64,000 bases of DNA from Cryomorpha sp963748925 (GTDB taxonomy: Bacteria; Bacteroidota; Bacteroidia; Flavobacteriales_D; Cryomorphaceae): NCBI GenBank assembly GCA_963748925.1, contig CAVVKG010000007.1, positions 186,001 to 250,000 on the forward strand. The letters run 5' to 3'. Position numbers and translations under genes: made by a program. How positions within the stretch are numbered: position 1 is the stretch's first letter; every line of letters starts with the position of its first letter. The notes beneath the pieces were generated by a model, which made no database searches, was not told where the DNA came from, and saw only the letters and a list, made by a program, of their open reading frames with translations. Below, in pieces: positions 35,655-45,485 of the stretch.

Positions 35655-38600
35655 ATGTCAAAATTCCTTATTTATAAATCATCAGCAGGATCGGGTAAAA
35701 CTACGACCCTGATATTCATATTTCTCAAACTCAGTTTGTCAACCAATGATGCCCGGCAGTTTAAGAAAATTCTGGCCATCACCTTTACCAATAAGGCTGC
35801 CGCCGAAATGAAAGAAAGACTCATTTCAGAGCTGAACAAACTCAGCAACCTGGATAAAAACTACACCGGTGGAGATTTTTTAGTTGATGATTTACTCAAA
35901 CAACTCAACATCGATGTTGAAACCCTGTCATTAAGAGCACAAAAAACATTCAAGATTCTGCTTCACGATTTTAATGATCTCTCCATCGGGACCATTGATC
36001 AGTTCAATCATCGCCTAATTCGGTCTTTCAGTCGCGACTTGCGGTTAAAATCTGATTTTGAAGTTGAGCTTGATGAAAAAAATCTTTTTCATGAAGCCGT
36101 GCAGCGCCTGATAGAGCGGGTGGGCCAGGATCCTTACATCACAACACATCTGCTAGGCTATCTGGCTCTGAAAGTTGGCGATGAGAAAAGAATAGACATT
36201 GCGAGAGATTTGGAGGGTATGCGCAACCTCGTGCTGGGCGAATCGGCGCTGGATGCAATAACAACACTGAAAGCTACCGATAATCTGGACTTTGTGGCAA
36301 TCAGAAAAGACCTTGCCTCAAAGAAAAAATCAACGCAGGAAGCTATTCAAAACAAGGGAAAAGAAGCGCTGGATTTTTTAAGTAGCCACAATTTGGAACC
36401 AGACGATTTTTCGCAAAAAGGTTCCGGATATGGAGGTTATTTCATGAAAATGGCAGCATTTCCTGAAAAGGTACCAAACCGAAATTCCTATATCAATAAA
36501 GCCTTAGGAGGAGATCTTGTAGCAAAATCAGCTCCGGCCAGTCTTCGAAATACAATTGATTCCCTCTCTGGTCAATTGATAGAAAAGTTGGAAGAAGCAA
36601 TTAAAGTATTTGATGAAAACCACAGAGAGCATATTTTGAGCAATGCCCTGATGTGGCAAATCGACCTGATAGCAGTGCTGGAAGAGTTAAGTGTGTGCAT
36701 TGACGAAATTTGCGATGAGCGAAACATTCTGCCTATCTCCAAATTTAACAAACTCATATCTGAAGCTCTCCGCAAAGAACCTGTAGCCTACCTCTACGAG
36801 CATTATGGAATGCGCTTTAATCATATTTTGATCGATGAATATCAGGACACGTCAGAACTTCAATGGTTCAACATCCTGCCACTTATTGAAGAGTCGCTGG
36901 CAAAAGGACAGACGAGTATGGTTGTTGGCGATGCCAAACAAAGCATCTACCGGTGGCGGGGTGGAAAGGCAGAACAGCTTATTGCCCTACCAGAATTGAT
37001 AGATGCGCCACACGATTTAAAAATGGGAGCTGCCGAGACTTTGCGCCGCACGTTTGACATCCAAAATCTGGCCACCAATTACCGAAGCAGGATTAACATT
37101 GTGGAGTTTAATAACGCTTTGTTTTCTCAATTAGGTTCTAATCTCACATCTCAAGGTTCGCTGTACGAGCTCGAATACAACCCAGATAGTCTCACCCAAA
37201 AAGCAAATAAAAAGCTGGAAGGCGGTTATATTCGGGTAGATTTTTTAGGAAAGAAACCCGATGATCTGGTAAAGTGGGATACATTGCTCGAAAACATTCG
37301 ACAGTTTAAAAATCAGGGTTATGCTTATGGCGACATGGCTATTTTGGTGCGCAGTACATCAAAAGAAGGACGACTCATTCTCGACAGACTGCAGGCCGAG
37401 AATATTCCTGTAAATACCACCAACAGCTTTGAAATTGACAAAAATGTACAGGTTAAACTCATACTGGCTTTCTTGCGCCTCTCTTATGACCCCGATAATA
37501 CGGCTGCCAAAATAGCCGTTATGCGAAGTATGCAGGCAATTTTCGCGATTCCATTTGAACCACACCAGTTTTTGACCGAAAACGGACTTGATTTAAATGC
37601 CTTTCTCCGAAAGCATAAAAAACCGACTTTCAAGGGATTAAAAAATTCGGAAGGAATTTATGAGTTAACCGAAAGACTTATTTCCACCTATCTGCCCGAT
37701 TCAAAAAATAGCTTTTTAAATGCTCTTCTCAATGTGATTTTAAATCGCGAAGGGCTAAACGGCACTTGCGCTTCATTTTTTGAATGGTGGGATTCCCAAA
37801 ATGAAAAACCCAGTGCCGCTGATACTGAAGGTGTAGATGCCATTCAACTTATGACTATCCACAAATCAAAGGGGCTTCAGTTTAAGGTCGTGTTCGTTCC
37901 TGATTTAGACTGGAAATTCAGAGCGGTAAACACGGAGTTAAAATGGTTTGACCTTCGTGAAAATCCAATTTCCACCATACCATTTGCTCCGCTTACTTTA
38001 AACAATCGGCTTATTGACATGGGGCTCGAACCAGAGTGGAACATCGAGGAAGACGCTTCAAAATTTGACAATTTAAATCTCATTTATGTAGCGCTTACCC
38101 GCGCCGAAGAGGCTCTTTGCATATCTTTTAGCACGAATGGCAAGGGCAGAGTTGGCGAGGAACTATTCCAATCTATTGAGAACATAGAAGAATCAGTTCT
38201 TTCAAAAATGCCCGGCTTTAAGGTTTCTGAAGGTGATATAGAGTCTAAGACAATAGAAATCGGCTCGATTCCTACAGCTCAAAAAAGTAAAGAAGAGCTG
38301 AGCGAAAGCAGTGAAATCCCGTGGGTAAATCCCGATAACGAACCTTGGTTTAGCAAGGTGCTTACTGCCCCACAAGTTCAAAAGCCAGATCGGTTAAAAG
38401 GCGTACGCTTTCACAATATTGTTGCCGCTTCCGCGAATGTTGAAGAAGCCAGATTGCGTTTAGACCGAACCATGTCAGGTGGAGAAATTAATCAGGCAGA
38501 ATACGCAGAACTGCACCAGATGCTAATCAATCTCTATGGCGACCCGCGCTTTATGGATGTTTTTAAAGGAGCTAAAGTACTCGCTGAGCACGAATTGTTG

Positions 38601-38837
38601 TACCAAAAAGAAATACTGAGGCCTGATCTCGTTTTAGAACATGAAAATCGAATAGTGGTCATCGATTTTAAAACTGGCGATGAAGATGCCAATTACGAAA
38701 AGCAAGTAGCCCGCTACGGCGATGCATTGCGGCAACTGAGCACAAAACCAGTTGAGGCATTCATCTTGTACGTAGCGCCTATAGGTTGGGTTGATGTGAA
38801 GCCCACAAAATCGGGCCAGACCACACTTTTCGACTAG
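35655..38837 (+). CDS. UvrD/RecB-like helicase with C-terminal PD-(D/E)XK nuclease (AddA-type)
   Basis: A 1060-residue SF1A helicase-nuclease for processing DNA double-strand ends in recombinational repair. Walker A SSAGSGKTTTL is at residues 9-19, AITFTNKAAAEMKERL follows as motif Ia, Walker B LIDEYQDTSELQW is near 394, motif III VVGDAKQSIYRWRGG near 423, motif V/VI IHKSKGLQFKVVFVPD and LIYVALTRAEEAL later. The C-terminal nuclease has the D-x-K core VVIDFKTGDEDANYEKQVARY near 1000. The AddB-type partner is not adjacent in this window. Its stop TAG overlaps the stop of the convergent YedK-like gene in a shared CTAG (38834-38837). Confidence 0.92.
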   Translation: MSKFLIYKSSAGSGKTTTLIFIFLKLSLSTNDARQFKKILAITFTNKAAAEMKERLISELNKLSNLDKNYTGGDFLVDDLLKQLNIDVETLSLRAQKTFKILLHDFNDLSIGTIDQFNHRLIRSFSRDLRLKSDFEVELDEKNLFHEAVQRLIERVGQDPYITTHLLGYLALKVGDEKRIDIARDLEGMRNLVLGESALDAITTLKATDNLDFVAIRKDLASKKKSTQEAIQNKGKEALDFLSSHNLEPDDFSQKGSGYGGYFMKMAAFPEKVPNRNSYINKALGGDLVAKSAPASLRNTIDSLSGQLIEKLEEAIKVFDENHREHILSNALMWQIDLIAVLEELSVCIDEICDERNILPISKFNKLISEALRKEPVAYLYEHYGMRFNHILIDEYQDTSELQWFNILPLIEESLAKGQTSMVVGDAKQSIYRWRGGKAEQLIALPELIDAPHDLKMGAAETLRRTFDIQNLATNYRSRINIVEFNNALFSQLGSNLTSQGSLYELEYNPDSLTQKANKKLEGGYIRVDFLGKKPDDLVKWDTLLENIRQFKNQGYAYGDMAILVRSTSKEGRLILDRLQAENIPVNTTNSFEIDKNVQVKLILAFLRLSYDPDNTAAKIAVMRSMQAIFAIPFEPHQFLTENGLDLNAFLRKHKKPTFKGLKNSEGIYELTERLISTYLPDSKNSFLNALLNVILNREGLNGTCASFFEWWDSQNEKPSAADTEGVDAIQLMTIHKSKGLQFKVVFVPDLDWKFRAVNTELKWFDLRENPISTIPFAPLTLNNRLIDMGLEPEWNIEEDASKFDNLNLIYVALTRAEEALCISFSTNGKGRVGEELFQSIENIEESVLSKMPGFKVSEGDIESKTIEIGSIPTAQKSKEELSESSEIPWVNPDNEPWFSKVLTAPQVQKPDRLKGVRFHNIVAASANVEEARLRLDRTMSGGEINQAEYAELHQMLINLYGDPRFMDVFKGAKVLAEHELLYQKEILRPDLVLEHENRIVVIDFKTGDEDANYEKQVARYGDALRQLSTKPVEAFILYVAPIGWVDVKPTKSGQTTLFD

Positions 38838-39628
38838 TCTTTGCGACTTCGAGCACGCGAAAACCCCATCCCTTCAAGCACAATTTCCTGCTCAACTTTT
38901 AATTCTTTTTGCGTTGCCACTGATGGCCCGGCGGGCTTCAGCAATTCGAGGGAGTTGTGACGCGGATTTTTAATCGCGGTAGAAATTGGATAGGCATTCA
39001 TATCCCCTCCTTCGTATGGCTGCAGCATCGCTGTTACATCCGCTAAAGGCAGATTTTGATCAAGCCATTCTCGTTCTTTTTCTTTTGGTAAAATTACAGG
39101 CGATCGATGATGAGGAAGCTTTTGGAGAAGGCTGTTTGGCGTGGTTGTGATGATAGCGAAAGACTGATAAATCTCGCCTGTTTCACTGTCTACCCATTCA
39201 TCCCAAATACCCGCAAAAGCGAAGGGCCGCCTGCCTTTGGAAAGGTGGACCAAGAAGGGCTCATCGAGTTTTTTTTCTGTTGTCCCTTCAATAAAAGCAT
39301 CGGCAATAACCAGGCAGCGCTGGCTGCGAATCGCCTTGCGAAAAGAAGGCTTCGAAATAATGCCCATGGCTCCGTGGTAATCGGGATTGTTGTCTTTATT
39401 GTGGTCTCCTTCAGCACGAGCATTAAAAAAGTAAAGCTTCTTCTTAGCCCAAAATGGGGTCATCCCAAAATGAAAAAATTGCAACTTATCCGGATCTTTA
39501 TCTGTAATTACTGGCGCCAGACTACCCGGACCGATATTGAAATTTGGGTTGTAAGGACCCAGGGCATTTACCCCAAACTGGATTTCAATTTCAGAAATTT
39601 TTGAGATGACTACGTATCTGCCACACAT
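38834..39628 (-). CDS. SOS response-associated peptidase (YedK/HMCES family)
   Basis: A 264-residue SRAP-domain protein that forms a DNA-protein crosslink at abasic sites in single-stranded DNA through Cys2 (MCGRYVVISK). Other family blocks are PNFNIGPGSLAPVI (the Asn of the active site), FFNARAEGDHN, RCLVIADAFIEG (the conserved Glu), FAFAGIWDEWVDSETG, FAIITTTPNSLL and the catalytic His of HHRSPVILP. The C-terminal 30 residues beyond NSLELLKP are a basic tail. It converges on the AddA-like gene with interlocked stops. A DNA-repair setting is consistent, but the two are not co-transcribed. Confidence 0.95.
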   Translation of the reverse strand: MCGRYVVISKISEIEIQFGVNALGPYNPNFNIGPGSLAPVITDKDPDKLQFFHFGMTPFWAKKKLYFFNARAEGDHNKDNNPDYHGAMGIISKPSFRKAIRSQRCLVIADAFIEGTTEKKLDEPFLVHLSKGRRPFAFAGIWDEWVDSETGEIYQSFAIITTTPNSLLQKLPHHRSPVILPKEKEREWLDQNLPLADVTAMLQPYEGGDMNAYPISTAIKNPRHNSLELLKPAGPSVATQKELKVEQEIVLEGMGFSRARSRKD

Positions 39629-39670
39629 GGACTTTTATCTTTACAGGAAAATTACGAATAAAATCAAGAG

Positions 39671-40138
39671 ATGCCAAAATCAGAATTGACCTGGGAGCTT
39701 AAACCATTTAAAGACCTTTCGGTGCTTGAACTCCACGATTTATTAAAGGTAAGGGTTGATGTTTTTGTTGTGGAGCAGGAATGCGCTTATCAAGAGATTG
39801 ACGGTATGGATCCCGTTTGCTGGCATGTATTGGGCAAAAATGCTGAGGGTCGCGTACTTGCAACCTCTCGTATTGCCCCGGCGGGTAGTATTTATCCGGA
39901 AGTAAGCATAGGCCGAATAGCTGTTGACAAATCCCAACGCGGCAAAGGCCTGGGTAAAGTGGTTACACAAAAAGCTATGGATTTCTGTATAACGGAATTA
40001 ACGGTGCCAACCATAAAAATTGCCGCTCAGCTTTACCTCAAGAAGTTTTATTCAGACTTTGGATTCGTAAAAATCAGTGATGTGTACCTGTGGGACGGAA
40101 TTGAGCATATTGATATGAGGTTCACAAATTCTGAATAA
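39671..40138 (+). CDS. GNAT family N-acetyltransferase (ElaA-like)
   Basis: A 155-residue acetyl-CoA-dependent transferase of the ElaA subgroup: LHDLLKVRVDVFVVEQECAY is the subgroup's opening, ASRIAPAGS-type spacing follows (TSRIAPAGSIYPEVSIGRIA), then the acetyl-CoA loop VDKSQRGKGLGKVV and the C-terminal AAQLYLKKFYSDFGF. Substrate unknown. Single gene, divergent from the SRAP gene and convergent with the next. Confidence 0.9.
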   Translation: MPKSELTWELKPFKDLSVLELHDLLKVRVDVFVVEQECAYQEIDGMDPVCWHVLGKNAEGRVLATSRIAPAGSIYPEVSIGRIAVDKSQRGKGLGKVVTQKAMDFCITELTVPTIKIAAQLYLKKFYSDFGFVKISDVYLWDGIEHIDMRFTNSE

Positions 40139-40144
40139 TCGAGC

Positions 40145-40873
40145 CTAACCGATTATATCAAAATAACCTTCTTCGCGCTCCATATCTCCAAGAGTATCTC
40201 CCACCTTCAGGTTGGTAATATTCACATTCATTGGACCAATTTCGTGTGTAGTAGATATCTTTATTCCATCAAAGTCTTTCCAATCGCTCCATGTGGCCTC
40301 TACCCCACCCACAGGAATGATTGAAACCCACATCTTATAGTACTCCGGTAATCCTGTTTCGTCGATTGCCCAAAGGTAAGAATCACCCGGGGTAACACCT
40401 CCTGAACTATATTCAACCAGCAGTCCATCTGTTCCGTCTTCCATTTCTACAATGGATCGCGTAGTGCCTGCATCGCGCGCTTTGGCGGGAGCATTTAACC
40501 AAAACGAATCGTTGCACCAGTTTTTCCAGGCATCCTCAAGTGCTTTCTCCTTGGCATCGCCTTCAAGGGTCTTGCCATTTGCAGTAGCTATTCCCTTCTG
40601 CGATTTGAGATTCATCAGAACCGTATTATCACCAATTTTTATTTCAGCCCGGTGATTTTTCTTGTCCCAGAGGTAATGATTTTTATCGAGAAACGACCAT
40701 TGGATGAAGGCGAGAGAATCCCATTTTTCTTTACCAATTGCTGTGAACATTTTGTCGGTAAGCACCTCAGCTTCGGCATTTTCATTACCCACAGGCGCTG
40801 GCTCATCTGAGCATTTAAATACTACGAAACCCGCTATCAGGATAACAAGAACTACTATTAATGTCTTTTTCAT
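40145..40873 (-). CDS. Hypothetical envelope protein downstream of a PKD protein
   Basis: A 242-residue protein that I cannot assign to a named family. It has an N-terminal membrane segment TLIVVLVILIAGFVVFKC with a possible lipobox Cys (residue 21) and a soluble domain with WSFLDKNHYLWDKKNHRAEI, WKNWCNDSFWLNAPAKARDA and ending ITNLKVGDTLGDMEREEGYF. The pattern (a protein that weighs substrate via a beta-sheet) resembles Bacteroidota outer-membrane-lipoprotein-sorting-like domains, but this is weak. It starts 3 bp after the stop of the 885-residue PKD protein, so the two are one operon. Confidence 0.6.
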   Translation of the reverse strand: MKKTLIVVLVILIAGFVVFKCSDEPAPVGNENAEAEVLTDKMFTAIGKEKWDSLAFIQWSFLDKNHYLWDKKNHRAEIKIGDNTVLMNLKSQKGIATANGKTLEGDAKEKALEDAWKNWCNDSFWLNAPAKARDAGTTRSIVEMEDGTDGLLVEYSSGGVTPGDSYLWAIDETGLPEYYKMWVSIIPVGGVEATWSDWKDFDGIKISTTHEIGPMNVNITNLKVGDTLGDMEREEGYFDIIG

Positions 40874-40876
40874 GAA

Positions 40877-43534
40877 TCAGCGAAGTAAACGAACTGAGCC
40901 GGTATATTCAAAATTCCAGCTCAAATTATCTGTAATAATAATTATGTACTGATATACGCCAGCCTCGGCGTAATAACCGTCAGTGTGACCTGATCCGTTC
41001 CAGCCCTGAGTATCATTCTTATTGCTATAAACTTGCTGGCCCCATCGATCAAAAATGTACATCTCAATATTCATCGCACCCGTAGTTACGGGAAAGAAAA
41101 AATCATTAAGCCCGTCTTCATCGGGTGTAAAGGCATTAGGAACATAAATAAGGTGATCAGAAATTTTAATGTCCGTTTCGAGACTAGCCTTACATCCAAA
41201 CTCATTCTCAACGGTTTGTGTTATTGTTTGAGGTTCTACGATTTGAAGGGAATGCTCGAAGTTACAGTCATCGAATAATTGACCATCAAAAATATATTGG
41301 CAAGAGATGCTTCCCTCGCTGATATCCGTGATTTCAATAACCGGATTTATCGCTGAAACCACGAGTGGGTCAGCTATAAAACCCGGCACAGGTGTAGGAA
41401 CCACTTCTACAATTCCTTCCTTAAGTGCATCATCCGAATCTATGCAGCCGTTTAAATTCTCCAAGAAAAAATGTACAGAATAAATTCCGGGCTCGGTGTA
41501 GGTGTGCTTTACGTTTCGAGCTGTAGACTCTCCACCATCACCAAAATCATATAAATAGCTAACCGCTGAACTCTGCGTAAAAGACTGATCTGAAAAAGAC
41601 ACCGTAAGTGGAGCACAACCATATGCAAACTGTGCATTAAAATCGGCGATAGGATTATTGTGAATAGTCATATCTGAATTAGCGGTTCTTGTACATCCGT
41701 TCTCCGAAATAGTAAGTTCTACGGGATGGGTTCCTGCAGATTCAAAAGATATTCCCGTAGGGTTTTGACTGGAACTGCTACCTGGACTTGCTGCTTCAAA
41801 TTGCCATGAAAAGACCGCTTCTGATGTAAAGCTACCCGAGGCTTCAAAACTCACAGAATTTCCTTCTAAACAAACAATTGAAGTAGGCGCTATTTCCGGC
41901 TCCAGTAGGGTTTGAATATCAAAATCTTCGGTGACTGTGACAGGACAATTGGTGCCATCATCGCCCGTAAGTGAAACTGTGTAGATACCCGGCTCAGGAA
42001 AAGTAAAGCCCGCTGCTTCCTGAGAACTGATGTCAGTATCTGTACCACTCACTCCAAAATCCCATGTAAAGAAACTGGCATTTAAACTTTCTTGCGAAAA
42101 TTGATAATTCAATCCATTGCAGAATAAATTTTGCGGAGTTATAGTAAGATCTGGGGGGTCTGGAATATTAACGGTAACATCATCTTGTGCATCGCAAGCA
42201 TTATCAGTTACCTCCACTCCTATTTCCTGGTCTCCGAGATTGGAAAACGTAACTCCTGCCACCGATGTCCCTGAACCAAATTGGGGAGTCGCTTCGGGTC
42301 CAAAATCCCAGTCTACCTGAGCGTCATCCTCAAAAATACCGCTGGCGGCGAAGGTGAATATTTGCTGACCGTTTATACATTCAAAGCTCGCGATCTCCAC
42401 ATTTATTTCCATTTCATAATACAGAGGTACCGTTAGATATGCCGTATCGGAACAGAAGAATCCGGGATTTGTAACAAGCATTACTTCATAGGTGCCCGTA
42501 TCGGGATAGGTGTATGAAGGACTGTATAGGTTGCTAACATCAGTATTTGTAGTAGGGTCACCAAAATCCCAGACAAATTCATTATCGGGATCACTTAAGT
42601 TTTCAAATTCAAAAATCAAATCATCACAAAAATCTCCAGGCTCCGGCTCAGCAATCAATGCAGTATAAGTTTGCTCGCAGAGCGCCACATTAAATTGGAA
42701 ATCGCGGGTATTGACATTCAGTAATTCACCGTCGCGCCACTCTTCTACACATACACCTACTACAAACTGCCCGAGCTGGGTTGGAGTACCTGTAAGAAAC
42801 CCGGTAATGGGATCGATGGTAAGACCGGGATTTCCATTTAATGGGCCAATCTCATCAAAGCCCGGGCCCCAGAGCACCTCGGCATAAGGCGGATTAGAAG
42901 GCGGGTTTGGTGCTGGATTGTTGGCCGTACCACCAATAAACGGTGAGCATAGTTTATAAGAAAGTGAATCACCATCCAGATCTGTAGCACTATGGTCGAA
43001 TTCTAAAAACTCCTGAGCGCAGAGCACAGGTGGAGGAAAATTATTGTAAAACGGAGCCGAATTACACACGGCCTCATTGGAAGCAGGCACTGTAGTCACT
43101 ATCGTAAGACCCTGGTCTCCGGGATCGGTCAAATTCACTATTGTGGCATTCCTACAACATCTTTGGTAAACAATCTGATAGGCCTGATCGGCTGAAGGCA
43201 GCTCAATACTAAATACGTAGAGGCCCTGCTGAACACATATATCCGGTGGAAAAGTTAGGCAGGGTGAACTCAGATCAGGCTCTACAAAAGAAATATCATT
43301 AATAAAGTCCTGCTTTTGCAGAACTAACTGGTTATTTTCATCAAAAACCGCAAAATTTGCAGGGTCATCAAACGCTGCACCGCTACTATTGCAGTCGCGA
43401 TAAAGCTTCATCGTAAACTGATATAAATTTCCGCCCAGACATTCATAGTACATCTCTCCCCCAATAATATGAGCGGGAAACGCCTTACCGGAGAAAATTA
43501 CCAGTATAATAATGACTAGAAATTTGCGTAACAT
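40877..43534 (-). CDS. PKD-repeat protein with T9SS type B sorting domain
   Basis: An 885-residue secreted protein. Signal peptide FLVIIILVIFSGKAFPAHII, then an N-terminal domain common in these proteins (GGEMYYECLGGNLYQFTMKL, VYQRCCRNATIVNL, DLDGDSLSYKLCSPFIGG). About five PKD-like units follow (FVWDFGDPT, VDWDFGPEA, FTWDFGVSG, FSWQFEAAS, YLYDFGDGGES). The CHU_C/type B C-terminus is IYVPNAFTPDEDGLNDFFFP, IEMYIFDRWGQQVYS and WNFEYTGSVRLLR. It should be a T9SS surface protein. Unlike the 28.3-33.4 kb protein it has no linked PorP/SprF; a hypothetical membrane protein follows 3 bp after. Confidence 0.92.
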   Translation of the reverse strand: MLRKFLVIIILVIFSGKAFPAHIIGGEMYYECLGGNLYQFTMKLYRDCNSSGAAFDDPANFAVFDENNQLVLQKQDFINDISFVEPDLSSPCLTFPPDICVQQGLYVFSIELPSADQAYQIVYQRCCRNATIVNLTDPGDQGLTIVTTVPASNEAVCNSAPFYNNFPPPVLCAQEFLEFDHSATDLDGDSLSYKLCSPFIGGTANNPAPNPPSNPPYAEVLWGPGFDEIGPLNGNPGLTIDPITGFLTGTPTQLGQFVVGVCVEEWRDGELLNVNTRDFQFNVALCEQTYTALIAEPEPGDFCDDLIFEFENLSDPDNEFVWDFGDPTTNTDVSNLYSPSYTYPDTGTYEVMLVTNPGFFCSDTAYLTVPLYYEMEINVEIASFECINGQQIFTFAASGIFEDDAQVDWDFGPEATPQFGSGTSVAGVTFSNLGDQEIGVEVTDNACDAQDDVTVNIPDPPDLTITPQNLFCNGLNYQFSQESLNASFFTWDFGVSGTDTDISSQEAAGFTFPEPGIYTVSLTGDDGTNCPVTVTEDFDIQTLLEPEIAPTSIVCLEGNSVSFEASGSFTSEAVFSWQFEAASPGSSSSQNPTGISFESAGTHPVELTISENGCTRTANSDMTIHNNPIADFNAQFAYGCAPLTVSFSDQSFTQSSAVSYLYDFGDGGESTARNVKHTYTEPGIYSVHFFLENLNGCIDSDDALKEGIVEVVPTPVPGFIADPLVVSAINPVIEITDISEGSISCQYIFDGQLFDDCNFEHSLQIVEPQTITQTVENEFGCKASLETDIKISDHLIYVPNAFTPDEDGLNDFFFPVTTGAMNIEMYIFDRWGQQVYSNKNDTQGWNGSGHTDGYYAEAGVYQYIIIITDNLSWNFEYTGSVRLLR

Positions 43535-43662
43535 CTTTACTTCTATAGTCTGACGTTTTAATCTTTCAATAGCTGCCTGAAGATCAATTTTATCTTCACA
43601 GATGACTAATTTATAAAAAATACGGTTGAACTACTATGATTCACCGTCAATATAAAAGAGAA

Positions 43663-43917
43663 TTAATCACGCTTCTTGAACTCCAAACGGCACTTTTCCT
43701 TAAACTGATTATAGGTTTCTTCTGAAATCTCCAACCATCCCCCACCTTCCATATTGATTAAATCTCCTATGAAATTCCGCTCAGGTAGTATCTTTGCTTC
43801 AAAATGATGAACCCAGTAATTCGATCCCAACACCTGAATTTCTTCAAATGAATTCGTATCGAACACTTTAAAGTAAGACTTGTTATTGGAGTACTTGCGG
43901 TATACGGGAAAAAACAA
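43663..43917 (-). CDS. Small hypothetical protein
   Basis: An 84-residue protein of unknown function (start TTG at 43917): PVYRKYSNNKSYFKVFDTNS, then EEIQVLGSNYWVHHFEAKIL and GWLEISEETYNQFKEK. The latter parts resemble small Bacteroidota proteins of unknown role found in single copy. Only 15 bp separate its start from the divergent TPR gene, so they share a control region. A coding origin is supported by the position and the composition rather than by a known domain. Confidence 0.6.
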   Translation of the reverse strand: MFFPVYRKYSNNKSYFKVFDTNSFEEIQVLGSNYWVHHFEAKILPERNFIGDLINMEGGGWLEISEETYNQFKEKCRLEFKKRD

Positions 43918-43932
43918 AATTTAATTTTTTAC

Positions 43933-44517
43933 ATGTCAAACATAGATAAATACATACAGAAAGCAGAAAAGTTCTACGCCGACCATAAATTTAAAGATTC
44001 AATTTATTGGTATACGCGAGCCATATCTGAAAACCCGTCAGCCGATTTATACAGCGAAAGAGCGGTTGCTTTTTACCATAATCAGGAACTTAAAGAATCT
44101 CTTGATGACATGAATAGGGCGCAAGAGCTTGAGCCCAACAGACCTTACAGATACTCAAGTCGTGCTTATATTCGCGATGCTATGGGCGATGTAGAAGGTG
44201 CAGTAAAGGACTACGAAAAAGCGATTGAACTGGATCCCGAAGATGCCATTGCTCACAACAATCTAGGTATGCTGATTGAAAAGTTGGGCTACCATAAAAA
44301 AGCAAAAGTATTTTTTGATTTTGCCGACAAGCTTGCCCAAGATCAGTCGGGCGATAAAAACGCTGTGGCAGCGCGTCCTACAAATATTCAAACGGAAGTA
44401 AATAAGGAGAAAAGACAGACTTCTCTTGGAACTGAAATGGCTAAAGTATTCACCTCAGGAGATCAATTTAAAGAGTTTCTACAATTTATTGGGAATGGTT
44501 TTAAGAGAAAAGAATGA
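43933..44517 (+). CDS. Tetratricopeptide repeat protein
   Basis: A 194-residue cytoplasmic TPR protein with three to four repeats: IQKAEKFYADHKFKDSIYWY, SERAVAFYHNQELKESLDDM, SSRAYIRDAMGDVEGAVKDY and HNNLGMLIEKLGYHKKAKVF, each with the small-residue pattern of TPR helices. No signal peptide. The C-terminal 50 residues are polar and lysine-rich. TPRs scaffold protein complexes; no partner can be named. Divergent from the 84-residue gene. Confidence 0.87.
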   Translation: MSNIDKYIQKAEKFYADHKFKDSIYWYTRAISENPSADLYSERAVAFYHNQELKESLDDMNRAQELEPNRPYRYSSRAYIRDAMGDVEGAVKDYEKAIELDPEDAIAHNNLGMLIEKLGYHKKAKVFFDFADKLAQDQSGDKNAVAARPTNIQTEVNKEKRQTSLGTEMAKVFTSGDQFKEFLQFIGNGFKRKE

Positions 44518-44567
44518 GCATACCTCAAGATTACCGAGGCCGCAGTTACTAATCTGACTCAAATAAG

Positions 44568-45416
44568 TCACCAGGGTCTGTCACTGTCAATCATTCCAAA
44601 AAGACTCTCACTACTCTTGCGCGGCTTCTTTTGCTTTGGGCATTTTCTATCCGGCTTATTGTCCATGACCAAAATGGTCAGTCTGAAAATTAAGGGTCTG
44701 TATCGCGAGGTAAAAATAGCAAGGGTTGATTTCAAATCATCATACTCATAAAAAGTGACGAGCGGGGTTTCAACAGAGGGGATCATCATAATATTGTCTC
44801 CCACCGAAATACCTAAACCAATTTTGTAATGCGCCTGAAAAACAAATCTTTCAGGAGTTTGCAGACTTAATGGCATACCATTCTGGTCATACTCATATAA
44901 ATCTGTTAATCGATAATCACCATTAATACCCAATGTATTGTGCAGTGATACTTTTTGAGTTAACGGTATAGCATTGGTTGCATTAAAACTCGCTGTAGCA
45001 TAGTTCTGAGAAAAGGTTCCTGAACCGCTTACCGTATATGGATCTAACCGGTCAGGATCATCCAGAGTTGCTTCAAATTCTTCAGCTCCTCGTAATATCT
45101 TTATCCCCAATGAGAAATCGACATAAGAAATAATTCGCGAATTTTCTATGGCATAAAACCGTCCGATCTCAAGACCCACACCTGGTTTACCCTTAGCGTT
45201 GATCAAAACATCGTAAACCGAATCAGACCCAACGAATATTCGTTGCTGGTTCTCCTTAAATGGCTTAAGTGTATATGTCAGAGCCGGATTAACCAACCAT
45301 CCTTTTCTTTCATAATTCCCGAAAGTTGGGAATATATCGCTGTTGCGCTGATATTGACCGAAGGCTAATAAAGGCAGTGATAAGGAGAGGATGAACAAGA
45401 TCTTTCGCATGCACAA
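44568..45416 (-). CDS. Hypothetical secreted / outer-membrane beta-barrel-like protein
   Basis: A 282-residue protein with a signal peptide (MRKILFILSLSLPLLAFGQ; ATG at 45410 is the better start than the one at 45416). The mature part alternates strand-like segments (GWLVNPALTYTLKP, GVGLEIGRFYAI, ISYVDFSLGIKIL, YKIGLGISVGDNIMMIPSVE) such as in small outer-membrane barrels. The C-terminus is basic (DNKPDRKCPKQKKPRKSSE), which is unusual for a barrel end. No family name. Convergent with the TPR gene. Confidence 0.6.
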   Translation of the reverse strand: MCMRKILFILSLSLPLLAFGQYQRNSDIFPTFGNYERKGWLVNPALTYTLKPFKENQQRIFVGSDSVYDVLINAKGKPGVGLEIGRFYAIENSRIISYVDFSLGIKILRGAEEFEATLDDPDRLDPYTVSGSGTFSQNYATASFNATNAIPLTQKVSLHNTLGINGDYRLTDLYEYDQNGMPLSLQTPERFVFQAHYKIGLGISVGDNIMMIPSVETPLVTFYEYDDLKSTLAIFTSRYRPLIFRLTILVMDNKPDRKCPKQKKPRKSSESLFGMIDSDRPW

Positions 45417-45485
45417 AAATTTAAGGCGGTAGATTAAATCCGCACATAAATTACGCAGAAAAAACCGATTTGTTACCTTTAATAC

